Source: Trichobilharzia szidati (taxonomy: Eukaryota; Platyhelminthes; Trematoda; Strigeidida; Schistosomatidae). Taken from it: a DNA stretch of 64,000 bases. The stretch lies in contig OX235273.1 in the NCBI GenBank assembly GCA_944472155.2, positions 32,771,204 through 32,835,203 of the forward strand, in the 5' to 3' direction. The position numbers were made by a program, and so were the translations under genes. The notes below the pieces were generated by a model. It made no database searches and was not told the DNA's origin. It saw only the letters and a list, made by a program, of their open reading frames with translations. Shown here piece by piece: positions 1-11,925 of the stretch (its first letter is position 1; each line of letters starts with the position of its first letter).

Positions 1-1547
1 TCTCCAAATCATCCAATTCTCTACAGTCCCCTTTAGCTGACACAATGATAAGTCACAAGCTCGCATCTCATTCACACGCGAGGTTCTCCATCACAATCTC
101 AAACAAACGCCCACCTCTTCACCTTTCAATCGAGTGCCACTTGAGGGATTGCGTGCCATGCGATGTCACCCAAAATTCTCCTCAGCGTGTGTCAGATCCA
201 TCTCTGTTTCATCCAGCATATTTGTTGGATAGTAGGTTTTTGGTTCGTTTACCGCCTTCCAGAGACAAACACTGATAATCCTCTCTAGATATCTGGTTTT
301 CCGTGTGAAGTCTTTTGGAAATGCTTTATTTAAAGTGTGCTCCAAGTCTCTGAAACTTACACTAGAATTGACTTAACATTAATTTTGAAAATTCGTATAC
401 TGATTACAGGAGACTTCCACACTGATTTCAGGATAATGAAAGCCTGTCTTGCTCACGCGGTGCTGCATCTTACATCCTCATCTGAGTGATTGAAGTTGTA
501 ACAATTTTGTCAAGACATATGAAAGAAGCTTATTGATTAATATTGGTGTTTGTTTTGATTAGTTAGGTATCTTCATCACATCTTCCTTATCTTTCTTCAT
601 TTGAAGTTATTTTTTCTCTGCCCATTCTGCCAACTCGCTGGGTTTCTCCTGAAAATCTTTGCTTTTGTGTGACCAAAAACATAAATAGTCCGCGAAATTA
701 AAATCTTTTCAAGTCTTTAATTGTGGTAAAGCTTTATTTTAGACACTATGCGTAAAGATGGTTCAAAAATGCCCAGCGTATTCAGTTCCAAAATCCTATT
801 TTCTTTCAACAGCATTTACACAATAAGTAAAAACCTTAATTATTTCTTTATTTCGTTGAAGAGCAGCACAGGGTTTACTTGGAAGCAAGTTTATTCAGAG
901 CGCAAGTTCGCAAGTTTATATATAGGTCATTTGATATAACTGCATGATTGAAACAACGATAAATCCAGATGAAATTACGGATTTTGTTGGAAGGCAACTC
1001 CAGTAGCCCAGTGACTTAAGCAGGCCGCCTTCTTGTCAGCCAAACGTATTCCTGTCCTCTTGCTCCCTTACAACTGTCTCGTGCATGTTTTGGTCAACCA
1101 CAGTCAGGAATGTCATCGTTATAATGGGAACTCTTGCCTTATTCCTGTCTTCAACAATATGACATTTCTAAATTGCTGTTTTATATCACGAGTCATGTAA
1201 CGTCATGATATAGCTGTTGGATGGTGTTGGTTAGGGTGTGGTGCACTCTGCAGTTGGAAGCTGACTTTCAGTATCTTTACTGCATTTGCAAATTCCCCTG
1301 TTGTCTCAGGGCTGGCGTTTCTCTGGCAGCTATTTATGCATGGACTGCAATTGCTAACTGGTTAAAGGGCCTTTCGATTTGACTGGACCATCGTTTCTTT
1401 TTTTACCCTCTTTTGTAATTAGGTTCATTTCACTATATGCCGTTGGTTTCATCTGCCTTGATCTCTTCCAAATATCACGAGCGACCTTTTTATTTGGTAT
1501 AACTTTGTAAGATCTTTCTTACCTGTAGCCTATTTTGCTTCTGTAGC
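1..1547 (-). mobile_element. Old RTE (SR2-type) non-LTR retrotransposon remnant, 3' part
   Basis: Read on the minus strand this is a heavily diverged copy of the RTE at 11926-15156. Aligned stretches, in the same order, are 60-300 (C-terminal region, matching about 12090-12270), 350-490 (matching 12360-12500), 600-700 (matching 12640-12740, just after the RT active site), 1060-1260 (matching 12810-12970) and 1410-1530 (matching 13590-13690, the EN-RT linker). The 3' end lies left of the window. Every frame is broken by stops and indels, so it encodes nothing. The short open frame at 45-275 is only a by-product of this remnant. It continues at 2133 after a SINE insertion. Confidence 0.8.
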
Positions 1548-2132
1548 CAATATATCATTTTTTACGAGTTGATCACAGACTGATATCAGTTAGAGAACCA
1601 TTGAAAACCAGGGAGTACTGGACAGCTGCTGTTTCATCCTAGTTTGGGAATCATCGGCAGTACGCACTGATATCAGTCTGTGATCAACTCGTAAAACATA
1701 ACTAATCCTTACAAACCAAACTATAGAAAATTATTCTGATGCTCGCTAGTGACTTGCTACAGGTTGGAGCTTCCTGCAGTTCTAGTGAGAAGTCGTGACC
1801 AGTGAGGTCCAATTAGAAGTCACGTGTGGATGGATTTCCACCAACGACAATAGTTGGGGTCGCGCTAAAATCACGAATTGGTAGAAGTTAGAATTCATGA
1901 GCCATTGAATCGGGTCCCAGTGGCTAAATGGTATACGAGCTTGCCTTGTAACCGGAAGGTCCTGGGTTCGAATCCCAGTGGGTGCGTACTGCCGATGATT
2001 CCCAAACTAGGATGAAACAGCAGCTGTCCAGTACTCCCTGGTTTTCAATGGTTCTCTAACTGATATCAGTCTGTGATCAACTGGTAAAACATAACTAATC
2101 CTTACAAACCAAACTACAGACAATATATCATT
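1548..2132 (+). mobile_element. SM-alpha-like tRNA-headed SINE insertion with 12-bp TSD
   Basis: A 561-bp insertion (1560-2120) flanked by the direct repeat CAATATATCATT (1548-1559 and 2121-2132), sitting inside an older RTE. The main unit (about 1729-2118) has a tRNA-like head with an A-box-like stretch near 1920-1935, a B box (GGTTCGAATCC) near 1966-1976, then a hammerhead-like core and a tail. A second tail copy (1668-1728) and an inverted piece of the ribozyme/tail region (1566-1668) precede the unit, so the insertion is a partial dimer with an inverted head. Known schistosome SM-alpha repeats combine a Pol III-type promoter with a hammerhead ribozyme. Assignment to that family is by motif and layout. 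Confidence 0.78.
1984..2040 (+). ncRNA. Degenerate hammerhead ribozyme-like motif in SM-alpha copy
   Basis: CCGATGA (1992-1998) stands where the hammerhead core CUGAUGA is expected, followed by a short stem II candidate and GAAAC (2014-2018). The second core base (U) is changed to C and the first stem II pair is lost, so activity is doubtful. An inverted copy of the same motif lies at about 1615-1665. Confidence 0.5.
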
Positions 2133-2815
2133 GAATTTTCCTTTATCTTTCACAGCACTCTTCATTATTTCTTTATTCAGTAAGATGTACACTGACCTCA
2201 GCTTCCCTCTCTCTTGACTCTGCACTGGTTGGTCTTCTTTTTCACTATCCTCCCTGTCTTTTAGTTTTCATGTGTTTGTAAAAGGGCATAAATTTTCTTG
2301 CTTCCTCTTTCTTCTCAAGACAGCTGTAGGCGCTTCCATCAACGTCACTCTCTGATGCTTCTCGCGTTTTCTCACACAGGCTTCCTCAGTGATATCACGT
2401 AATGTCTCCGACTTCTCTCACGGCTGCAGTGAAGATATCCTACCTTAGTTACATCCATCACTTTTTGAGTGTTACGTTTCAATTATGGTCTGTCTCTTGA
2501 TTCTTTGAAGACTTCCAACCTGAACTTATGTGATTCTTGCAATAGATAATATTCTTAGCTCACATATGCTCCTATTGTCCATTTGTGTCCCGCAGGCTAC
2601 GTCACCACATTATTGAGACTCAGATGAAGTTTGTCTGATTTCTGGAGTGTACATCTTGTGATACTCATCTATTTTTGCATACATTCTTGTGCTTATACTC
2701 GCTACCCATTATCAACGTATAACTGTTTTTTTGCTCGCGTTTTAGCATTCATATCACCCATTAGGATTTTGATTTTAATATTTAGAATCTTCTACATTAC
2801 TCTAAAGTTTCTATA
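2133..2815 (-). mobile_element. Old RTE remnant, endonuclease-side part
   Basis: Continuation of the RTE broken at 1547. On the minus strand, 2133-2590 matches about 13730-14200 of the younger copy (EN-RT linker and end of the endonuclease domain), and 2730-2815 matches about 14430-14530, where the endonuclease GD-N motif is encoded. The reading frames are destroyed throughout. The match fades near 2815, so the 5' part is missing or unrecognisable. Confidence 0.72.
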
Positions 2816-3458
2816 GAGACGGGATTGATTTTTTGGTGTGGAGTAGCTAACCCACCTACACGTTCAATCTCAACCAAAAAAGTGATTGAAAATTTCGATT
2901 ATATAAAATTTCGTTAATTTCAACTAACCCATCAATTCTACAATTCGAGATATACGGATATGTGATATATTCATTTGAGATGTTGATTTATAAAATGCAG
3001 CAACATGCCTTACAAAATAAGAGGCGTTTTCATGTGCGCATCATTCGCTCAGGTTCATTACTGCTTATTGATAAACGTGCGTTCTAATTTCTAATTCGTC
3101 CACATAGTATATCGACCACCAGAAATATCAAAGCAGAATTTCAGAGGAACCAAAAATTACTTGTTCTAAAAAAGAAACTCTGAATAAAATTGGATTTCAA
3201 GGGAGACAGCCTGCGACATCATTAAGATACTAATTTCATCATATTAAAGAAGAAAAATCTTTGCACCGACTCTGAGGGTAGTGTTCTGCGGTCTTCTATT
3301 GGTCTTCAGAGGCCTTAATGGCAAGGTCTCATACCTGACCACTTCTTTGGACATATATCGGCTAACCTGTTAGTGTGGGACAAGGTGCGTTGGTTTTTCG
3401 ACGTGTATTTTATCTAAAGTATTTGTAAACACTATCCTTCATGGCTGAAGAGAGGCAG
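2816..3458. other. Unassigned AT-rich DNA
   Basis: I see no open frame, structured RNA or repeat match that I can support here. Confidence 0.5.
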
Positions 3459-4440
3459 TATTATTATTATTCCCTTGCGTTCCGAGTGAAACACAGGGCT
3501 TCAACAATACATCTCCACTTTGTTATTCTTCCTGCCGTCCTCTTCAGCTGGGTCCACGATTGACCAAACTCTCACATCTCTTCTTGACATGATCTCCTCC
3601 ATGTCACCCTGGCACTGATGACCCACTCGCCGCTTCCCAACGGGATTCCAATCGAGGGGCTAGCGTGCGATATCTTTCGGCGGCCTCCACAATGTATGCT
3701 CGATCCATCTCTGCTTTCTCCTAAATATTTGTTGAGCGATTGCCTCTTGGTCGGTTTGTTCCTATAGTTTACAGTTACTAATTCCTTCTGGCTGTCCAAT
3801 TGATCTTCAGTAAACAGCGAAGGCAGCTTTCAATGAAAGTCTGCAACTTGTTGGGAATCCTTTTCGTGACATGCAGTGCAAGTTTCTGACACGTATAGAG
3901 GAACCTACTTCACATTGATGTTGAAAATGAGAATCTTGTTCCATATGCTGAGTGCAGAATATTTCCAAACTGGTTTCAGATTAATGAAGGCGTATCTTGC
4001 CTTTCCGATTCTGACTTTGACATCTTCGTCTGTTCCGCCTGTAGTTCAGACGACACTTCCCAGATAAGTGAAGGAGGCACTCTCTGTTAAATCTCTCCCG
4101 TTGATGGTGATTTGTGCTGGTTTTTGTTGTTGTTGACTGCTTATCTTCATCACCTCGGTCCTCTCTATGTTCACTTGGGGTCCTATTTACGCTGCCCGCC
4201 AGTTAGTTGGTTTTCGCATGCAAGTCTTCGAGTTTTTGCGACAGTAGACACATATCATCCACACACGAAATCCAAATCTTATAGAGTGCATCTTTTATTC
4301 TCTCCAGGATGATGCGGCTTTGAGAGGCAGTAATGGCTGTAGAACCAGTGAGATAATCGAACACTTTGTGAATGCTGGTTTCAACAAACGCCTCCTTCAA
4401 AGTAATCCCTGAAGTGAAAAGTAAGCCGTCAAAGGCCATA
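3459..4440 (-). mobile_element. 5'-truncated RTE with large internal deletion
   Basis: A (TTA)n run at 3459-3472 is the minus-strand (TAA)n tail. From 3473 the sequence parallels the C-terminal coding half of the RTE at 11926 onward. Near 4280 the copy jumps from the region just after the RT active site (matching about 12740) straight to the region matching about 13160 (the segment encoding RIILERIKDAL), so roughly 415 bp containing the RT catalytic core are missing. The 4330-4440 part has no clear RTE match. It is non-coding debris. Confidence 0.78.
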
Positions 4441-5269
4441 CTATTTCATATCCTTTGCATTGCTGAAGCCTTAGGCATTCAGGTAGAATAACTAGAATTG
4501 TTCATAGAAATGAAGATTATTCAACCACTTATACTATCATAGTAACAACCTCGTAAACACCTGCAGACTTGATTTTTGTTTCTTTTTCACATCCCTATGA
4601 CTCTTGTATTTCTTTAGAGTTCTTGCATAATTCCATATTCTGGTTTTTTTCTATGGGCATCCTAATCACAACTCACCCATTAAATTATTTACCTTATTAT
4701 ACAATTATAATACACTTATTCAGATATTTTTGATGCATTGCGTAACATTAACAACTATGTTTATGATGACTTATCATTTTAGTTACTATCCCCTTTCATG
4801 AAAGCATTGTACAGAAATGTGGTTGTACAGCTACAGAAAAACTATTCCCTGTAAATAGCCCTTTCAGTGAACCACGTGTTTTATTTTCATTAATGAATTT
4901 CTGGGGATTATTCAGGAATATCTACCTATGACATGATTGACTATTGAAAAATCAAAATATTATCAAGTTTCCAACTTAATACTATATGCTTCACTCACTT
5001 TGACACACTGGTATAAGGAGAGTACCAACATATAATTGTATTTATCAAATTATTACTTATATCATTTGTCACTATTGTCATAACAACGACAATCTTATCT
5101 TCTTATTCCTTTACGCTGCGATTGGGACATAGGACTTTAACCTAGAACAATGGAGTTTCGGTATCAGTGGCTTTATTTTTACAGGATGAGGTTACACCCA
5201 CAACCTTCTCACTTAACCAGTCTTACTACTAGCTTGGAGAAGCTTAAGAAGTGCACCAGCCGAGAATTA
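4441..5269. other. Unassigned AT-rich DNA
   Basis: No supported gene or repeat. Small open frames here have no recognisable motif and no good splice signals. Confidence 0.45.
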
Positions 5270-5600
5270 AAACTAGAATCAGGTGTGTGGATGACGAGCA
5301 TGCTACCGCTGAACCACCGACGTACATTACGCCAAAACAACACAGCTTATGACCGGTGATTCGGCTATTATTTTCAGACTGAGAAAACCTAGCAGACTGG
5401 TTGAAAATGCAAATATTCTGCATGCAAAAGAAAATGTACCACATATTACCACCATTTGTGTACATAAGAGTCCCAAATCAGGACGAAACAGCTGTCCGGT
5501 ACTCACAGTCTTTGCAATGGTTATCTAAATGATGTCAACTTGTGACTAGTCAGGTCTCTGTAGACCAGCGCCTGTCAATATATATATTTATATACATGTT
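5270..5600 (+). mobile_element. Degraded SM-alpha-like SINE, rearranged
   Basis: The first part (about 5275-5330) reads on the minus strand like a tRNA-type A-box head. The second part (5465-5560) reads on the plus strand as hammerhead 3' half plus the family tail, including the recurring tail motif near 5520-5555 that matches 44270-44300 and 55612-55650. The two halves are in opposite orientation with unrelated DNA between them, so this is a rearranged copy. Confidence 0.55.
5469..5505 (+). ncRNA. Hammerhead-like motif with intact stem II, lost CUGAUGA
   Basis: GTCC/GGAC can form a perfect 4-bp stem II, followed directly by GAAAC, as in known schistosome hammerheads. The upstream core is not CTGATGA (it reads approximately CATAAGA), so this copy is probably inactive. 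Confidence 0.5.
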
Positions 5601-5744
5601 GCTTAAGTTCACCACGTACCATTAAGATTTCACGGAATTTATCGTTAACTAACTTAACAATCAGATGTCTGGTGAATATGTTCAAACAACCATTCTCTGG
5701 TTCCTACATCAACTGGCTGAAAATGTCGAATTTGTGTTCATAAG

Positions 5745-6240
5745 TCTCACGAGATCAATATTCTAACACCGTCACATGGATTCCTGGACATTTCATTTCG
5801 TGAAAATGTTTCCTACCTAAGTTAACTGATCGGAACGGATTAAGACTTTATAATAACGCTTAATTTATTCACATGCATTTCAAATATCCTTTCTGTGATT
5901 TGTTTCTATTTCCAGCGATAATAATGACTTCCAAGGGGAATTTTGATTTAGTTGACTGCATGTATGTCTAATTCTTTCTTGTATTTCTATCACAGAGTGA
6001 ATAGTCATTATTAGCTTTATCACTTCAAATATTATGTCTGTTGTCACTTCAATGAAAGCACTAGACTTCGTTGGCGTACATCTGTAGGTTTTAATTTTGC
6101 GAATTGAAATTATCAAACTTCTGCTGATATCGACAGAGAGGTCTATTCATTTTCATTGAATTAGTATTTCACAAATGGATAGTTAAAGATTGTGTCACCC
6201 ATCAAGCGTAAAAGTTGGTTAGTGTAATGTAGAATTGTTC
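5745..6240 (+). repeat. Dispersed repeat 'R2', copy 1
   Basis: This segment has diverged counterparts at 36625-37070 (same strand) and about 52090-52290 (opposite strand). Shared blocks include the stretch at 5766-5815 and the GAAATTATCAAA... block at about 6105-6240. No protein motif is visible in any copy. It may be an old non-autonomous transposon or a UTR fragment; family unknown. Confidence 0.5.
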
Positions 6241-6479
6241 AATACCAGGTTGTGTAATTGATCAAACAAACAATGGCACACAGTCACCTTTCGCTACATA
6301 TCAAGTAAGCCAAATGAAGTAAAGTTCAGATTCGAACAGTTTCATATAATCTCCTGTGTTATATGTCATCGCAAATATTCGCACAGAGTTTCACTATCGC
6401 GATAAAATATAAAAGCCTTTAGGCAAAACATTCAATTACTAAGTTTGTTTGCTCTTAAAATAAGTAGTTTATCGGTGAA

Positions 6480-7320
6480 CGTAAAACTCACATCATAAAA
6501 ATAGAAAAAACCCGTAGTGAAGCTCATTCGGATTCATTATCCAGTAGTTTAGACGTGCACAAAAGCTCATTGAGGTGTCTGGAGATCTATTGTATTATTT
6601 ACAACACGATGACATTGTAAGATGTAACTTTTAGTAATGTATTATTAAAGTCAGTTCGCCAATTCCCATTAAATAAATGCATGCATTGACCGGCGGTTTC
6701 ACAAATCGATTCAAAATGATGGCAAATACAAACGGTTAGAAATTCAACACAAATAGTTTAAAATAATAGAGAATGGAGCACAAATAGAAGGAATTTACTT
6801 ACATGTATCTAGGTATGAGAAAAAAAACACGAAAATATGTAGATACGCAAAAAAATAAAAACCATCTCATTCAGCGAAATAGTACATTAATACGTTCGTA
6901 TAATTATATAGGACAAAAGGATAAATACAAAAATTCAACATTTTACGAAATATTACAGATTAAACTTAAGACAATATAGTCAAAATGTGAATGATAACTC
7001 ATGGTCTCATTAAGGCTAGTTCGTGTTACAGGACATCCTTCAGTGACAAATCAATGAAATTGTCGTTTAAACAAAGATTCGCTGTCATACTGAAATGCAT
7101 TAACACTAAGCTGCATAAAAAATATGTGTTCATACGAAGCCTTCATAATTCCTGTTCTAAATATTCAAAGCATTACACCAATGCGAGAGAAGAATTGATT
7201 CAAAAAGTCACTCAAATGAATGGAAAAATTATTGTAGATATTTCAAACAGAACAAGAGAACATACGCCACAATTTTCCTACAAAAAAGTCAGAATCGCAT
7301 AAAACGTCAGAGCAGGTAAA
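6480..7320 (+). repeat. Diverged remnant at the left edge of the 1.29-kb tandem array
   Basis: The stretch from about 7000 to 7140 aligns with the distal part of the array monomers (compare 8470-8600, 11780-11900, 18090-18200). The 103-codon open frame at 6991-7302 overlaps this and is not conserved as protein between monomers, so I do not call it a gene. The 6241-6480 stretch holds nothing I can identify. Confidence 0.5.
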
Positions 7321-7439
7321 AAGAAAATTATAACACACAAAAAAATTATTAAAAAGAATGGTTACAATTTAAAAAAACGATGCCAAAAAAATTAATAAAT
7401 ACTTAAAATATGATAACTAATAGCAAGAAACATTCTCGT

Positions 7440-7645
7440 CAAATTCGATTCCGACTAAGCAGATAGTTGAAGAGTAACAAGTCGAATATTGTCTATATAT
7501 ATGTCAATTCTTAGAGATATACAACGTGACATCAAATGACATATGGAAATTTATTAGAATGACTGAGAAAGCGGGAATTCCTGATAATAACATGCCACAT
7601 GATATCGGCAGATAGTTATTGCAAAAACCTCCTTCATATTCAAAC
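7440..7645 (+). repeat. Truncated monomer of the 1.29-kb array
   Basis: Carries the monomer head, including the stretch ending in a version of the TTGCCACATGAGAT anchor at about 7590, then breaks off. The next monomer's head starts within about 60 bp. This is a short truncated unit produced by deletion. Confidence 0.6.
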
Positions 7646-8938
7646 CTAAAATTAACGGTTGAATTCACCTCCGATTCATAAGATAGTTGAGCCATTGAAG
7701 AGTGAGAAGTCGAATGTTATCTGTATTTGTCACTTGCTAGATTTATATAAAGTGCCATCAAATGACACAAGAACATTTCTCATGATGCCTGCAAAGTGCG
7801 AATTCCTGATAGTCACTTGCCACATGAGATGAGCCCTTCGTTCCCGAGAGGGTGTCAGCTCCACGCTTCACTCACAGAAGATGTGACAATTCCATGGAGA
7901 GGAGTCACACACCTCCGACAACCCAATCATCACAACACACACTCCAAACAACATCGATTGAAGCTAAGAGCATCAACCAGACATTACACCTTGATGATTG
8001 CTCGTTCGTGCGGAATCAACTGGACTCTCACAACTGTGATCTCCACTATCCTCAGCACTCGTTTAAATCAATCATCATGCTGTTTGTTTGCAGTGATGGG
8101 ATTATTTTCGTGTGAAATGCAAAGCGTGGCATGGCGACAATACGTATTCTCAATTCGCTTCAATAATTGTTATGCTATGTTACTAGAGATTTGTTGATTC
8201 ATTTATGCGTTCACAGTATTTCTGAGAAATCCACATGAGATTAATTCAATCCTCGCTTACTTTGAGCTGTAACGTGATACATGAAAATTAATGTGGATTT
8301 CGTTATATTAAACATAGTGTGTGAAGTTAGTTATTAGCGCGGTATCACAATTGTGGATTAATGTACATCACAAAGGAAACATTCGAAATCTACTATATTT
8401 TATGTGCAATTCCAGATTGATTTGAAGACAGTATAATTAGAGTTGAGGACACGCATTGAGAGAGATTCCATGAGCTCATAAATGCAAGTTCGTTTAGATG
8501 GAGATCCGTCAGTGATAATTCGAATTAATTATCGGTTCAACACAGTTTTGCTGTCGGTTCGGAAATGCATTATCTCTAACAAATCTACGTAAATAATACG
8601 TTGATTTCGTGAAATAAATTATAGCTATCCAGATGATATCATCATTCCCTATCTCAGGATTTATAACTTTTTACATGTTGAAATGAGTTTATATCCTCAA
8701 AATAAATGAAGAATATTTTAATTTTTATATACAGTCATCTCTGATTCAGCAGATCAGCATACCAGATTTATCTTCTATAAGGAACAAAATTCATAAAAGA
8801 AGTTACGAAACAAGATTCACAAGCAGTGACAGAATATAACAAGATATAATAATGTAAGCTATGATTTGGTTTCTCAATGGTTCGACGACATCTCTATCAG
8901 TCAGGTGAATGCTTCACACATCCAACTCCTATTCTCAA
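7646..8938 (+). repeat. Array monomer a (about 1.29 kb)
   Basis: Anchor CTTGCCACATGAGAT at 7816; the next anchor is at 9109, a spacing of 1293 bp. The monomer has a head (about 170 bp), a GC-richer core (7816-8200) with a long open frame at 7796-8197 (133 codons), and an AT-rich distal part. The core begins the same way in nearly every monomer. I do not recognise the family. The open frame differs from its counterparts at many amino-acid positions and another frame is open in the same core, which argues against selection for protein. Confidence 0.75.
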
Positions 8939-9880
8939 CAAAATATAAGCGGCGAGTTCTCCTCCGATTCATTAGATAGTCGAACCATTGAAGAGTGAGA
9001 AGTCGAATGTTGTCTATATATGTCACTTGCTAGATTTATATAAAGTGCCATCAAATGACACAAGAACATTTCTTAGAATGATTGGAAAGTCCGAGTTCCT
9101 AATAATCACTTGCCACATGAGATGAGCCCTTCGTTCCCGAGAGGGTGTCAGCTCCACTCTTCACTCACAGAAGATGTGACAATTCCATGGAGAGGAGTCA
9201 CACACCTCCGACAACCCAATCATCACAACACACACTCCAAACAACATCGATTGAAGCTAAGAGCATCAACCAGACATTACACCTTGATGATTGCTCGTTC
9301 GTGCGGAATCAACTGAACTCTCACAACTGTGATCTCCACTATGCTCAACACTCGTTTGAATCAATCATCATTCTGTTTGTTTGCAGTGATGGGATTATTT
9401 TCGTGTGAAATGCAAAGCGTGGCATGGCGACAATACGTATTTTCACTTCGGTTCCATAACTATTATGCTATGTTACTAGGGATTTGTTGATTCATTTATG
9501 CGTTCACAGTATTTCTGATAAATCCACATGAGAATTATTCAATCCTCGCTTACTTTGAGCTGCAACGTGATACATGAATATTAATGTGGATTTCGTTGTA
9601 TTAAACTCAGTGTGAGAAATTAGCTTTGGTCGCGGTAACACAATTGCAGATAATCTTGTGTCACAAATTAAACGATTTGCAGCCCAATTAGATTAATACG
9701 GTAATCCAGAATGATGTGGAAATAGTATTATCATAATAGCAATTTACATATTCGATGAGAATTCATCAGCTTTTTAATGCGATTGCGTGTGGATGCCGAT
9801 CCTTCATTGCTCATTGTAACTACTCTTCGGTTGAACTAATTTTTGCTCTCTGTCGGACAGTTAATTTTTTCTTGATATTT
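8939..9880 (+). repeat. Array monomer b, interrupted distally
   Basis: Anchor at 9109. The core (9109-9500) is very similar to monomer a, but the frame equivalent to the 133-codon one is stopped after 68 codons (9110-9316). The distal part remains recognisable to about 9880, after which other DNA is inserted before monomer c (anchor spacing 2015 bp instead of about 1290). Confidence 0.72.
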
Positions 9881-10953
9881 TTTTTCGTGGATTCGTTTGT
9901 GCGTTTTTATTCTTAAAATATTTTCTTCTTGAAATGACTTGCTTTTTCTTTCCAAATTTAACACGCTTTTACTCTTCTTGATTTTTTTATTATAGTGGCT
10001 GCATTTCTGCGCGTCCTCTTCTTTTGGAACGCATCATCTTCATATTTCATGTCGTTGTTCAAATGCGACTGATCCGTTTTTACCTGAATGAATTGCACAT
10101 AAATTTCATTTTACGTCAGTTGACGATATTGCACGAGGACTAGCCAATATCTTCGGCATGTTTTTTCATCTCGTACCACACCATCTCCACCACACTCTAA
10201 ACACTTCTCAATTGGACACTGATAACCGCCTACTTGAATATGGCCAGGCATTAGTGGATGATAAAATAATATTCATGAGTTATTTTTCGGGGATTTGTTT
10301 TCTAACAGAGTATCATCTTATGCTGTCATCGTTTATAGGACGATTTGGTTGTTGTGGTAATTGATGACCAGTGAGGTGCAGCAGTTTGTTTGTATTAGCC
10401 AATACTCACTGGTGATAGTAGCCAGACATCTAGCTGTCTCATGAATTGATATAATACAGTAAAAGTGAACCATTGGGTAGGGTCACAGAGGTTAACGTGT
10501 GTACGAAATCGCTTTGTAACCGGAATCTCTTCATATAGACACACCACTTGCGTATATTACGAGAAAAGACTTAAAAAGGTACTGTAAAGATGCAGATTAC
10601 TAAAATGTTGTACAATAAATCTCAAACCGATGCCAACAGAAAATGAAATACTATGAACACTATAATCGACGCAAAACAGATTTTCCGAAAAATTTAAAAA
10701 TAAAAATCAAACAGCATTAATTTGAGAATACAGAGAAAACAAGACGAAAGAAGCAGTATTAGAATAAAACATTCATGCGATTTCGTACAACGTTGCGCTG
10801 CTAAAACGGTAACAAAAAGCAAAAAATCATGCGGTTTAGTCTACGTAGGACACCACCGTCAAGTAAATCACAATCAATTTAGAATCAGTTCAATAAAAAT
10901 CCACAAAATAACACTAGACAGTTCATTAATAATATATGTGACGAAATTCCACA
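9881..10953. other. Insertion within array, containing two SM-alpha scraps
   Basis: About 725 bp of extra DNA relative to the monomer period. It holds an opposite-strand SM-alpha-like end at about 10120-10220 (matches 44480-44560) and a plus-strand scrap at about 10365-10535 (matches 1800-1965, including the piece after the A box). The remainder is T-rich on the left (9850-10080) and A-rich on the right (10550-10950), with no supported gene. Confidence 0.5.
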
Positions 10954-11925
10954 CATACATATAACATTATGAATCGACTCCAAATAAACACCTAGTTACG
11001 CGCTGGAGAGTGAGGAGTCGTATAATGCATTTATATGTCATTTACTAGAGTTATACAAAGTGCCATCAAATGACACAGGAACATTTCTTAGAATGCATGG
11101 AAAGAGCCAGTTCCTGATAATCACTTGCCACATGAGATGAGCCTTTCGTTCCTGAGAGGGTGTCAGCTCCACGCTTCACTCACAGAAGATGTGACAGTTA
11201 CACGTAGGGGAGTCACACACCTCCGACAACCAAATCATCACAACACACACTCCAAACAACATCGATTGAAGCTAAGAGCACCAACCAGTCATTTCACCTT
11301 GATGGCTGCTCGTTCGTATGGAATCAACTGGACTCTCACAACTGTGACCTCCACTATGCTCAACACTCGTTTAAATCAATCATCATTCTGTTTGTTTGCA
11401 ATGAATGGATTACTTGAGTGTGAAATGCAAAGCGTGGCATGGCGTCAAGACGTATTCTCACTTCGCTTCCTTACCATTTGTGCTATGATACTGGAGACAA
11501 GTGGCTTCATTCATGTTTTCACAGTATTACCGAGCACTCCTCATGAGTTTCAATAAAATTGCACTCACTTCGAGCTTTAACGTGTTACGTGAAAACGAAT
11601 GTGGATTTCTCTATATTAGGCATAGTTTTTGAAGTTAGTTAATAAAACGGTATCTTGTGTGCGGATCATTTTAAATCTGTAAGGAATCATTTGAAACATG
11701 CTGTGTTTATTGTGCTTTTCCAGATTGATTTGATGACATTATAATCATTATTTTAGGACACGCATTGGGGGAGACTCCATGAGCTCATACAAGCAGGCTT
11801 GTGGAAGTGGAAATCCGTCAGTGATAATTTGAAGTAATTATAGTTTCAATAAAGTTATGCTGTCAGATTCAAATTACATCGTCTCTCGTTTGCATGATTC
11901 TAAGTACGTTATTCTCACCAAACAA
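10954..11925 (+). repeat. Array monomer c, proximal part (split by RTE and PLE)
   Basis: Anchor at 11124. The core carries the longest version of the shared open frame (11125-11556, 143 codons). The monomer is cut at 11925 by an RTE and continues at 15157-15173 and then from 15978 after a second insertion. Removing both insertions restores a spacing of about 1282 bp to the next anchor at 16460. Confidence 0.72.
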
